From positions 3,372,106 through 3,436,105 of the forward strand of contig JADNRZ010000001.1 in the NCBI GenBank assembly GCA_015501605.1: a stretch of DNA of 64,000 bases. Reading direction: 5' to 3'. This stretch comes from Panaeolus papilionaceus. Taxonomy: Eukaryota; Basidiomycota; Agaricomycetes; Agaricales. The position numbers and the translations under genes are program-made. Under the pieces are notes generated by a model, which was given only the letters and a program-made list of their open reading frames with translations, was not told the DNA's origin and made no database searches. Shown one piece after another: positions 56,695 to 64,000 of the stretch. How positions within the stretch are numbered: the stretch's first letter is position 1; each line of letters opens with the position of its first letter.

Positions 56695-57726
56695 ATGTCA
56701 TCTCACCAGTATCAGATTCCACGGAGTGATCATATCATGTATCCCACGCCGATAACGAGCAACGCTCCACTGCCTAACTTCCGTGATCCACCGCCTCATC
56801 AACCAAGCTTACCGCCCCAGCAGGTTGTCACTTCAATCTCTCAGGGCGATCATCAGCGATATAGAATTTTTGTGGATCCTAATAACGAAGTGCACTCTGT
56901 TGGTACTCCTGGTGGTTCTGGACAATTTCTGACTTCTCACTCTGATTCTGTGGTGTACATGCCCACGCCTGTCGGTTACCCTGCTTCCTATCAGCTTCAG
57001 GGTTCGTATATGCAGGGTTCTGACGTCGCGGGTCAAAATGTCGCCAGTGGGAGCCATTCTGCTCTTACTCCAATTCAGGAGGAGCCTCAGCCTGCGTCTC
57101 CCTGTGGGGATGGTGTCAATTCTACATCTAGGTTTGACAGACTTGGGGACCGTTTCGTGGCTTATGTCACTGAAATGCAGGCTATGATTGACTACCAGCA
57201 GCGGTTGTTGCAGCAATATCAGCCAGTTCCAAATGGCAGTGTGCCGGATCATGGTGCTATCAATCACGCTGTCAACATGCCTGTTCGACCCTTCTCTGCT
57301 CTGGATGCATCTTGCACTCATTCTACGCCTCCTCTTCAACGTCCCTCTTCTTGTGTGTTACCCCCTCAACATCCTCCTGCGACGCCTGTTCAGTTTCCCT
57401 CTCTGAATTTGCCTCCTCCTCCCCTGCCTCCTCCGCCAGTGCCGTTTGTGTCACCTCAGCAAACTCATTTTCATTATCCGCAATATCCACAGTATCCCCC
57501 ATACTCTGTGATTCCTCAACAGGCTCCCGTATATGCGCCTCCTTATGCCTTTGGTGAAGGTTATCGGGTACTGTACCGACTGGAACATCCGGATCAACCT
57601 CTCCATCAGCATCATCCCCATCAGAAGGAACATCCACATCACAGGCAGCAACATTCGCAGAAGCAGCAGGAGCAGGACGAGTCTTACGAGGGGGAGCTAA
57701 ACCAGCACGACCACCCCCAGTCTTGA
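56695..57726 (+). CDS. Gag, 5' arm, truncated and fused to antisense
   Basis: Starts at MSSHQYQIPRSDHIMYPTPI, a Pro/Gln-rich gag N terminus. Genuine gag stops at APPYAFG (57,556). The remaining 57 codons are the antisense of the opposite arm's downstream gag (His/Gln-rich junk ending HDHPQS). It differs from the inverted arm at one visible residue (PPYSV versus PPYSA). No nucleic-acid-binding knuckle is left in this arm. Confidence 0.8.
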   Translation: MSSHQYQIPRSDHIMYPTPITSNAPLPNFRDPPPHQPSLPPQQVVTSISQGDHQRYRIFVDPNNEVHSVGTPGGSGQFLTSHSDSVVYMPTPVGYPASYQLQGSYMQGSDVAGQNVASGSHSALTPIQEEPQPASPCGDGVNSTSRFDRLGDRFVAYVTEMQAMIDYQQRLLQQYQPVPNGSVPDHGAINHAVNMPVRPFSALDASCTHSTPPLQRPSSCVLPPQHPPATPVQFPSLNLPPPPLPPPPVPFVSPQQTHFHYPQYPQYPPYSVIPQQAPVYAPPYAFGEGYRVLYRLEHPDQPLHQHHPHQKEHPHHRQQHSQKQQEQDESYEGELNQHDHPQS

Positions 57727-59530
57727 AGCAAAGATCCTTCGTATGTCCAACAATCCCGCAGTTCTCGCAGACCTCAGTAGATTTTGATGTGGAAGAAGGA
57801 GGGCGAGAGGCGGAAGGGACACCACTGCGGGTAAACAGGGAGTTGGTGAGTTCACGGCTACAGGCACGCTCAATAACGTCGAGCAAGAACGCCTGGTCAG
57901 AATCGGCAACATGATCCAACGATTCAACCACACTGCGATTAAACTCCATGAAGGTCTGAGGAAGACCATGAAGGAACTGGACAGTAGCGTCCCGCACTCC
58001 CCACAGGGTGCGATCATGAATGATCTGAACCCAACCTGACTTCCATTTGGACAGATAATCATCCACTCGTCGACCGCAGTTAGAGAGGGATAAGGCCCGA
58101 AGGTCATCCACAAGCTTATGAGAATTAATGTATGCACGAGGGGCAAACACACGGATAATCTCCAGCATCATAGCATGGGCAGGGCAAATGGAACGAGTAC
58201 GGCCAGGGAGGGGGGGAATGCAGGCGAGGATGGCCTTATCAACCTTGGAGACCACCAGGTGGTATGCAAGAGCATCAAGCTGCTTCCAACGCTGAAACGC
58301 TGTGTGTTCCTCAGCTGTTGGGTTGACAGGCAGAGGAGGGGCAAACACAGGAACGGCACTCCCAGGATCAACACCACCACCACAGTCGGCAAGCTCATCA
58401 CAAACAACATGACCGGCAAGGCCAGCTGTGTACAGGACCCTCATCATGTCTGTCTCCCAACAGGTAAGCGCGGTGATAGGCAATCCAGACCGCAAACACT
58501 CTACCGAAGCCAGGAGAGACATGCAGTTGCTCATCGTGGAAACGGGAGGCTGCGCAGGAGCCGGAGGAGCATGTTGGGGAATAGGCAGGGTTTGGGTATG
58601 GGCAGGTGCTGGAGTGTGATAATGAAAACCCCCTGGTAGATTGTAGGTAGGAGGCGTGGACCAAGAGCCACCAAAGGCATAAGGAGGTGCATATACGGGA
58701 GCCTGTTGAGGAATCGCAGAGTATGGGGGATACTGTGGATATTGCGGATAATGAAAATGAGTTTGCTGAGGTGACACAAACGGCACTGGCGGAGGAGGCA
58801 GGGGAGGAGGAGGCAAATTCAGAGAGGGAAACTGAACAGGCGTCGCAGGAGGATGTTGAGGGGGTAACACACAAGAAGAGGGACGTTGAAGAGGAGGCGT
58901 AGAATGAGTGCAAGATGCATCCAGAGCAGAGAAGGGTCGAACAGGCATGTTGACAGCGTGATTGATAGCACCATGATCCGGCACACTGCCATTTGGAACT
59001 GGCTGATATTGCTGCAACAACCGCTGCTGGTAGTCAATCATAGCCTGCATTTCAGTGACATAAGCCACGAAACGGTCCCCAAGTCTGTCAAACCTAGATG
59101 TAGAATTGACACCATCCCCACAGGGAGACGCAGGCTGAGGCTCCTCCTGAATTGGAGTAAGAGCAGAATGGCTCCCACTGGCGACATTTTGACCCGCGAC
59201 GTCAGAACCCTGCATATACGAACCCTGAAGCTGATAGGAAGCAGGGTAACCGACAGGCGTGGGCATGTACACCACAGAATCAGAGTGAGAAGTCAGAAAT
59301 TGTCCAGAACCACCAGGAGTACCAACAGAGTGCACTTCGTTATTAGGATCCACAAAAATTCTATATCGCTGATGATCGCCCTGAGAGATTGAAGTGACAA
59401 CCTGCTGGGGCGGTAAGCTTGGTTGATGAGGCGGTGGATCACGGAAGTTAGGCAGTGGAGCGTTGCTCGTTATCGGCGTGGGATACATGATATGATCACT
59501 CCGTGGAATCTGATACTGGTGAGATGACAT
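57323..59530 (-). CDS. Gag, inverted arm, with zinc knuckle, reading into antisense of the other arm
   Basis: The minus-strand ATG at 59,530, same start as the plus arm, opens a 735-codon frame. After the shared Pro-rich part it continues through the loop: GSWSTPPTYNLPGGF, a helical capsid-like region (WKQLDALAYHLVVSKVDKAI, SKWKSGWVQIIHDRTLWGVR) and the CCHC knuckle CENCGIVGHTKDLC (near 57,765-57,725). The element-derived gag ends at about 57,557. The last 78 codons (HQRHKEAHIREPV onward) are the complement of the plus-arm gag. The normal continuation into protease is absent. Confidence 0.8.
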   Translation of the reverse strand: MSSHQYQIPRSDHIMYPTPITSNAPLPNFRDPPPHQPSLPPQQVVTSISQGDHQRYRIFVDPNNEVHSVGTPGGSGQFLTSHSDSVVYMPTPVGYPASYQLQGSYMQGSDVAGQNVASGSHSALTPIQEEPQPASPCGDGVNSTSRFDRLGDRFVAYVTEMQAMIDYQQRLLQQYQPVPNGSVPDHGAINHAVNMPVRPFSALDASCTHSTPPLQRPSSCVLPPQHPPATPVQFPSLNLPPPPLPPPPVPFVSPQQTHFHYPQYPQYPPYSAIPQQAPVYAPPYAFGGSWSTPPTYNLPGGFHYHTPAPAHTQTLPIPQHAPPAPAQPPVSTMSNCMSLLASVECLRSGLPITALTCWETDMMRVLYTAGLAGHVVCDELADCGGGVDPGSAVPVFAPPLPVNPTAEEHTAFQRWKQLDALAYHLVVSKVDKAILACIPPLPGRTRSICPAHAMMLEIIRVFAPRAYINSHKLVDDLRALSLSNCGRRVDDYLSKWKSGWVQIIHDRTLWGVRDATVQFLHGLPQTFMEFNRSVVESLDHVADSDQAFLLDVIERACSRELTNSLFTRSGVPSASRPPSSTSKSTEVCENCGIVGHTKDLCFKTGGGRAGLAPPRKTRPAPAASANVAACDVDVPSDGDDADGEVDPDVPVGTVPDNLHQRHKEAHIREPVEESQSMGDTVDIADNENEFAEVTQTALAEEAGEEEANSERETEQASQEDVEGVTHKKRDVEEEA

Positions 59531-59636
59531 CCTGATAATAAAACCGCCTAGGGCGTGAACCAAGCGAACAAGGAATCACGAAAATCTTTAACTCGACCGC
59601 TCAACCGGGTTAACTTAGCGGGCGGGGCCCATAACC

Positions 59637-59919
59637 TGTCAACACTAGCACACCGGAAGGGCGAACCTCAGCGTCGAGAAAAGAAGACAAAGGCTATATT
59701 CGAGACCTACCTAGCACACCGGAAGGGCGACTAGGCGAGTAAATGTACATGAGTAAAGGAATGTACATGAATGAGTAAAGGAGCACTTACACCTCAGCGT
59801 CGAGAAAAGAAGACAAAGGCTGAGGTGTAAGAACAAACGAATGAACATATTTATATGTGAATGAAGAAAAGGGTGAAGGTGTGAAGATGTGATGGGAGAG
59901 AAAAGTATGCCTCTCAACA
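59637..59919 (-). repeat. Internal LTR in inverted orientation, 283 bp
   Basis: Exact reverse counterpart of the left LTR. Its terminal TG end abuts 59,920, the first base of the RT/RNase H segment. A precise LTR end joined to internal element DNA is what integrase-mediated self-integration leaves. Confidence 0.9.
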
Positions 59920-60909
59920 CTGGACATCAAGGACCTGGGTCCTGTGGCATTGTTCCTGGGTATGCAGGTGTTGCGTGATCGCGCTGCTCGCCGCTTATGG
60001 CTCTCTCATAGGTCATTTGTGGTTGAGCTCCTACAGGACTGGAACATGATGGAGTGTCGCCCTGCTTCTACTCCCCTGGAACCTAATGTCAACTTGTTCG
60101 CCCTCCCTCCTGCTCCCTCCAATGCTCTCCCGGACATCAAAGACAAGGACCTTGTTGTATGGTACCAGAGCCTTGTCAGGAGTATTACTTATCTGGCCTG
60201 CACCACTCGTCCTGATATCGCATATGCCGCTATGGCTCTGGGACAATTCAGCTCCAAACCTACTTGTGCTCTTCTTCTTGCCACAAAACATGTTCTTCGT
60301 TACTTGGCTGGAACTCGTGATCATGCTCTTGAGCTGGGGGTGCGGCATACATCTACCCCTTTACCTCCTTCCATGTCATCGTTCACTCAGTTTGTGGGGT
60401 GCTCTGACTCAGACTGGGGGTCCGACTCATCTGATCGTCGCAGTATCTCAGGCTATGCCTTCTTCTTTGTGGATTCTTTGATTTCCTGGTCTGCTGTCAA
60501 GCAACGTTCTGTGGCTCTTTCGACCACAGAATCGGAGTACTATGCTCTCACTCATGCCACCAAGGAGGCTTTGTGGCTCCATCTTTTTCTCTCTTTTTGC
60601 AAAATGGACTTTCCTTCTACTACTACTGTTCTTTCTGATAATCGGGCTGCCGTTTCCTTGTCATTAGCTCCTTCCATTTCTTCTCGATCAAAGCATATTG
60701 ATATTAGATACCATTTCATTCGCGAGAATGTCATCAACGGTGTTATCGAAACACTTTGGATTCCCACTTCTGATAACCCTGCTGATATTTTTACCAAGTC
60801 TCTTGCTTCGCCTACATTTCTTCGCCATCGTTCTGTTTTGCGCCTTACTTTACCTTTTAGTGATACTAATACGGACTCTTCTATAGTTGAAGTCTCTTCT
60901 GATCAGTAG
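59920..60909 (+). CDS. Copia-type RT C-terminus and RNase H, 5' truncated
   Basis: Open from LDIKDLGPVALFLGMQVLRD, the end of the RVT_2 domain. It continues through RSITYLACTTRPDIAYA, the RNase H stretch (VGCSDSDWGSDSSDRRSISG with catalytic Asp, ALSTTESEYYAL with Glu, VLSDNRAAVSLS with Asp), SRSKHIDIRYHFIRENV and DNPADIFTKSLA, the usual copia pol ending. Stop at 60,907-60,909. No start codon of its own; the sequence begins at the LTR junction. All RNase H acidic residues visible are kept, but without RT polymerase and integrase it cannot act alone. Confidence 0.85.
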   Translation: MDIKDLGPVALFLGMQVLRDRAARRLWLSHRSFVVELLQDWNMMECRPASTPLEPNVNLFALPPAPSNALPDIKDKDLVVWYQSLVRSITYLACTTRPDIAYAAMALGQFSSKPTCALLLATKHVLRYLAGTRDHALELGVRHTSTPLPPSMSSFTQFVGCSDSDWGSDSSDRRSISGYAFFFVDSLISWSAVKQRSVALSTTESEYYALTHATKEALWLHLFLSFCKMDFPSTTTVLSDNRAAVSLSLAPSISSRSKHIDIRYHFIRENVINGVIETLWIPTSDNPADIFTKSLASPTFLRHRSVLRLTLPFSDTNTDSSIVEVSSDQ

Positions 60910-60993
60910 TCCTTCTCCTTTTCTTGGCTTCTCCTTTTCGTTTTCCTTTTTTCTTTCTTTCCCGTGATGGGTTCGTCTTCGTCTGTGGGGGTG

Positions 60994-61276
60994 TGTTGAG
61001 AGGCATACTTTTCTCTCCCATCACATCTTCACACCTTCACCCTTTTCTTCATTCACATATAAATATGTTCATTCGTTTGTTCTTACACCTCAGCCTTTGT
61101 CTTCTTTTCTCGACGCTGAGGTGTAAGTGCTCCTTTACTCATTCATGTACATTCCTTTACTCATGTACATTTACTCGCCTAGTCGCCCTTCCGGTGTGCT
61201 AGGTAGGTCTCGAATATAGCCTTTGTCTTCTTTTCTCGACGCTGAGGTTCGCCCTTCTGGTGTGCTAGTGTTGACA
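60994..61276 (+). repeat. Right LTR, 283 bp
   Basis: Same length and ends as the left LTR. Preceded by the purine-rich GTGGGGGTG, a candidate polypurine tract. Confidence 0.9.
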
Positions 61277-61281
61277 CAGTT
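61277..61281. repeat. Right target-site duplication CAGTT
   Basis: Matches the left copy exactly, showing that the rearranged element entered the genome as one unit by integrase. Confidence 0.9.
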
Positions 61282-61841
61282 AAACAATAAAACCCTCATC
61301 TGAGCATATAAACCACGAGAAAAACGTGAACTGAAGAATGTGAAGGTGGAAGCAAGGGAAGAAGGAAACAAGTTTTGTGCCAGGTGAGCGTGCAGTGTGC
61401 AAGGAAAAGCTGCCAGGCCAATCAAAATCGTCAATTGGCTGATGTAAGAGGTGCTCAGTCAGCGATTTCAATTGGGTGCCTGATGGACTGAGCTCAACAA
61501 AGAGGTCGAATTACTGACATTCTTCCAAAGGAGAGAAGCAGCTCACAAACTACACTCTCCTACGCAATATGTTGAATTGAAGTGATAAAACACTTCAAAT
61601 GGACTCTTATATAAATTAGATTAACCCATGGAACAATTAGAATAGTGAAATGGGCACTTAGAATTAGACTTGACATATATTTCTGCAGTATTTCGCATTT
61701 TTCTCATTGTAGGATAAAGATATTTTAGTTTTCTTTTCGGATTCTTACTCGCATTCAAAATAGCTACAGAACAGTATATAACACTCCATAGTGGCTGAAT
61801 GTTTGTGTCATGAATATTTGGATGCTGATATAGTGGACACC
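61282..61841. other. Displaced AIR-7 5' flank, then spacer
   Basis: 61,277-61,480 matches 8341-8530, the 5' flank of AIR-2 with the antisense HDAC scrap. This is the part of the AIR-7 flank cut off by the LTR element. From about 61,500 to 61,841 the sequence is AT-rich and unique here, with no supported gene. Confidence 0.5.
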
Positions 61842-62060
61842 TGTTGTCACGCCTCACAGTATCCAGACACAACATGACCAAACAGATGCCTTTTCCTACT
61901 ATGTCCCGGAAGGAGACAACAAGAGTATTGGCTTATACAAAGCATTATTGCTATTTCACATCTATTATCAATTGTGAATAACACATTAGTTTCTTGGCTT
62001 GATAGTGATATTATCTGATCAGTGTTTCACTGGTAGTGGTCTCATTGTGCAAGTTTAACA
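61842..62060 (+). repeat. Probable left LTR of second copia element, about 219 bp
   Basis: Begins TGTTGTCACGCC and ends CAAGTTTAACA immediately before the primer site. The right end is fixed by the primer site. The left end is inferred from the TGTT/AACA terminal inverted bases, because the partner LTR lies outside the window. Confidence 0.55.
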
Positions 62061-62073
62061 GGTTATGGGCCCC
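62061..62073 (+). promoter_or_regulatory. Primer-binding site (half tRNA-iMet type)
   Basis: GGTTATGGGCCCC, identical over 13 nt to the primer site of the first element although the two families are otherwise unrelated. Confidence 0.75.
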
Positions 62074-62202
62074 GGTCTTTAATTCCTGACAAGTGCTATT
62101 GTTGTGAACTGCTAGTGCTGTTTAATTGTGCTTAGTGCACATTTGGGATTACTACATTACTTTGGGAACTACCCAACACTACATTACACTCTTATTAGAG
62201 GA

Positions 62203-62465
62203 ATTGGGAAGTTTGGGAAGTTGGGAAGTTTGGGAAGTCCGGAAATTTGGGAACTATTGGGAACTATTGGGAAGTCTTTGGGAAGTCTTTGGGAACTATT
62301 AGGAAGTGACTGCTTTTTGAACACTTTGGGAAGTTTGGGAAGTGGGGAACTATTGGAACTATTGGAACTATTGGGAAGTCCGGAGATTTGGGAACTATTG
62401 GGAAGTCTTTGGGAAGTCTTTGGGAACTATTGGGAAGTGACCGCTTTTTGAACACTTTGGGGAAC
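62203..62465. repeat. TTGGGAAGT/TTGGGAACT minisatellite in the element leader
   Basis: About thirty variants of a 9-10-nt TTGGGAA(G/C)T motif. They are organised as two larger copies of roughly 110 bp, each ending GACTGC/GACCGC TTTTTGAACACTTTGGG (near 62,310 and 62,437). It lies between LTR and gag, in the packaging/untranslated leader position. Confidence 0.8.
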
Positions 62466-62493
62466 TCTAGTCATTGGGAACTGTTCACAAGTC

Positions 62494-64000
62494 ATGGCTT
62501 CAGAAGGATTTGTTGCAAAGATTAAACCACTATCCAACTCTAATTACCCAGAGTGGTGTGGGGAAGTCAGAGCATGGTTGATGAAGAATGGCTTATGGAG
62601 GCTTGTTTCTGGGAAGGAGTCAAAACCTGATGAGGAAGTAGCTGCTACCAAGTGGGAATCAAAGGCTGAGAGGGCTGCTGGTGAGATCTATCTCTTGGTA
62701 GAGAATGATCAGAGGGTACACTTTAGAGGGCATGAGGAAGACCCAGTCCAGATGTGGAAGTTGCTAGAGTCTGCCCACCTGTCTAAGAAGCCTGGGGCAC
62801 GATTCAATGCTTATGATGATCTTTTCAACATTAGAAAAGAGGATGATGAATCACTGATGAAATTGGGGGTTAGAATTGAGAAGGCTATGGCTACAATCCA
62901 AAATCTTCGTCCTGAGAACTTTGACATCAAACAACTGGACAATGAACTTCAGTGCATGGCTCTGATTAGAGCACTGCCAGAAGACTTTGGTCACTTGTCA
63001 ATGAGTCTGTTGTTACAGGACAAGCTGGATAAAGAGCTTATCCTTCAAGCCTTCCGCAGTGAGGAGTTGAATCGTCAGAGGCATGAAGAATCTGCCAATA
63101 GAGCAAAAGCAGGTGGAAAGAAGCGCAAACCCAACAAGGACAGCACTTGTTTCAAGTGCCTGAAGAAGGGTCATTGGGCAAATTCCTGTCCCAACAAGGA
63201 GAAGGATAAGGGTACTGGATCAGAGGGTGCCAAGAAGGCAGAGGAAGAGAGGGCAGAGGCAGTCACAGAGTTTGCTGGCAAGGCAGGTTCTATTCATGAC
63301 ACTGAAGCGAATGCTACATCATCTAACACTTTTCAATGGAATACAGATACAGGGGCCACTTCTCATATGACACCGCATAGAAATTGGATTAGAAATTATA
63401 CCCCTTATAGAGTGCCCATTCGGCTTGCAGACAATACTATTATATATTCAGAAGGCATGGGCACAGTTTTATTTAGACCTGTTATCAATGATAAGTTGCA
63501 TAGAGATGTTGAGTTTGCTAGAGTTTTACATGTACCAGACCTTCGTAATAATCTTCTTGCTGTTCTATATTTGACACGCCAAAAAGGCTTTAATGTACAT
63601 ATTCTTTCAGATAGAATGGAGTTCCATAGACAAGGATCGCTTTTATTTACTGCTAGTGTTACAGACAATGGCATTGGTTATTTAAATGGTTCTACTGTGG
63701 ACATTTTTGAGAATGTGCATTTAGCTTCAACTCTACCTCTTGATCTGACCTTGTGGCACAGACGGCTTGCTCACCACAACTATGCTGGCATAAAGCGAAT
63801 GATTAATCATAAAATGGTTGATGGGTTAACACTGGTTTCAAAGGCAGCTCCAGATCCTATTTGTGAACCTTGCTTGGCAGGCAAGATGCATGCAAATCCC
63901 TTCCTCTCATCAGACTATAGGGCGTCCCAACCATTAGAACTTGTTCATTCTGACTTGCATCAGCTGAAAGACACTCCATTAAGGGGTTCAAGTACTGGAT
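62494..64000 (+). CDS. Copia gag-pol polyprotein, 3' end outside window
   Basis: The ATG at 62,494 (MASEGFVAKIKPLSNSNYPE) opens 502 codons without a stop. Gag part: the copia-type capsid region with WCGEVRAWLMKNGLWRLV and AFRSEELNRQRHEESANRAK. CCHC knuckle CFKCLKKGHWANSC is at about residue 218. The aspartic protease active site DTGATSHM is at about residue 285. GAG-pre-integrase zinc-binding HHCC spans LWHRRLAHHNYAGIKRM to CEPCLAGKM (from about residue 418). The integrase core begins with the first catalytic Asp in LELVHSDLHQL (about residue 487). Single-frame gag-pol is usual for copia. No frameshift or stop is seen, so this may be an active element. Confidence 0.9.
   Translation, partial: MASEGFVAKIKPLSNSNYPEWCGEVRAWLMKNGLWRLVSGKESKPDEEVAATKWESKAERAAGEIYLLVENDQRVHFRGHEEDPVQMWKLLESAHLSKKPGARFNAYDDLFNIRKEDDESLMKLGVRIEKAMATIQNLRPENFDIKQLDNELQCMALIRALPEDFGHLSMSLLLQDKLDKELILQAFRSEELNRQRHEESANRAKAGGKKRKPNKDSTCFKCLKKGHWANSCPNKEKDKGTGSEGAKKAEEERAEAVTEFAGKAGSIHDTEANATSSNTFQWNTDTGATSHMTPHRNWIRNYTPYRVPIRLADNTIIYSEGMGTVLFRPVINDKLHRDVEFARVLHVPDLRNNLLAVLYLTRQKGFNVHILSDRMEFHRQGSLLFTASVTDNGIGYLNGSTVDIFENVHLASTLPLDLTLWHRRLAHHNYAGIKRMINHKMVDGLTLVSKAAPDPICEPCLAGKMHANPFLSSDYRASQPLELVHSDLHQLKDTPLRGSSTG

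Larger units (their letters stand above)
56306..59919. repeat. 1,251-bp inverted repeat with 1,112-bp loop
   Basis: Arm 1 is 56,306-57,556 and arm 2 is 59,919-58,669; each carries LTR, primer site and gag start. The arms are nearly identical (one substitution noticed near 57,509). Transcription across the loop from either LTR would give a long hairpin RNA. Confidence 0.9.
56306..61276 (+). mobile_element. Rearranged Ty1/copia-type LTR retrotransposon with internal inverted LTR
   Basis: The outer LTRs (56,306-56,588 and 60,994-61,276, both 283 bp, TGTTGAG..GTTGACA) are flanked by CAGTT on both sides. The order inside is: LTR(+), primer site, gag start(+), then antisense gag running to an inverted LTR (59,919-59,637), then RT end and RNase H(+), then LTR(+). 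Protease, integrase and most RT are missing, so it is non-autonomous. The outer LTRs differ at one seen position (TTCCGG versus TTCTGG), which points to a recent insertion. Confidence 0.9.
61842..64000 (+). mobile_element. Second Ty1/copia retrotransposon, 5' part, continues past right edge
   Basis: Probable left LTR, primer site at 62,061, a 430-bp leader with a minisatellite, then a single open gag-pol frame still open at the window end. All domains seen are in normal order and undamaged. It is a different family from the element at 56.3 kb: the LTR and gag are unrelated and the A+T content is higher. Confidence 0.9.

Noticed and set aside
56833..57339. 168-codon ORF antisense to gag, present identically at 58,886-59,392
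   Set aside because: It is the complement of the Pro-rich gag arm and appears twice only because the arm is an inverted repeat.
61621..61881. 86-codon minus-strand ORF before the second copia LTR
   Set aside because: AT-rich, no domain, overlaps the inferred LTR start; likely chance.
1..64000. Repeat-induced point mutation as the cause of decay
   Set aside because: The lesions seen are mostly indels, deletions at short repeats and scattered substitutions. I see no dominant C-to-T/G-to-A pattern between copies, although no count was made.

Overview
The window looks like basidiomycete (Agaricomycete-type) nuclear DNA. It has short GT-AG introns, fungal NACHT ATPases of the CHxxTRxxLL..LWLYGSAGAGKS type, a DUF6535-like membrane protein, and Ty1/copia elements. 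It is accessory, heavily rearranged DNA. Most genes are repeated copies of a few families, and nearly all copies carry frameshifts, stops or internal deletions. Every multi-exon model here was made by eye and by comparing copies, so exact splice sites are provisional.

From 1 to about 56.2 kb a composite segmental duplication repeats at roughly 10-11 kb. The families are: (i) a long NACHT (NLR-like) gene, four copies, all on the minus strand (8.8-12.2, 18.5-22.0, 29.6-33.1 and 40.8-44.2 kb); (ii) a class I Rpd3-like histone deacetylase on the minus strand, with three long copies (1-1.3, 23-25.3 and 33.8-36.3 kb) and several fragments; (iii) a multi-zinc-knuckle AIR1/AIR2-like protein (TRAMP RNA surveillance), with seven long copies (2.0-4.9+, 5.8-8.3-, 13.4-16.3+, 25.5-27.2+, 37.4-40.2+, 46.4-49.4+ and 53.2-56.2- kb) and three 5' fragments; (iv) a UBC-fold protein resembling AKTIP/FTS that lacks the E2 catalytic Cys, with three long copies (16.9-18.0+, 27.6-28.7+ and 51.5-52.7- kb) plus fragments. 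Several chimeric junctions occur twice, so rearranged intermediates were themselves duplicated. Two AIR pairs (1/2 and 6/7) face each other as inverted pairs.

Between AIR-6 and the inverted AKTIP-3/AIR-7 block lies the only clean single-copy gene, a four-TM DUF6535-like protein (49.8-50.6 kb).

From 56,306 to 61,276 sits a very young but scrambled copia-type LTR element. Its outer LTRs are 283 bp and it is flanked by a perfect CAGTT target duplication. A third LTR lies inside it in inverted orientation, forming a 1.25-kb inverted repeat of LTR plus gag. Protease, integrase and most of the reverse transcriptase are missing. It separates AIR-7 from its 5' flank, which resumes at 61,277. A second, apparently intact copia element begins near 61,842 and its gag-pol ORF runs off the right edge. 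Both elements have a primer site that matches the half-tRNA-iMet priming of Drosophila copia.

There is no evidence that these genes form one pathway. The locus reads as a decaying, repeatedly duplicated cluster of NLR-like genes mixed with captured copies of housekeeping chromatin, RNA-surveillance and UBC-fold genes.
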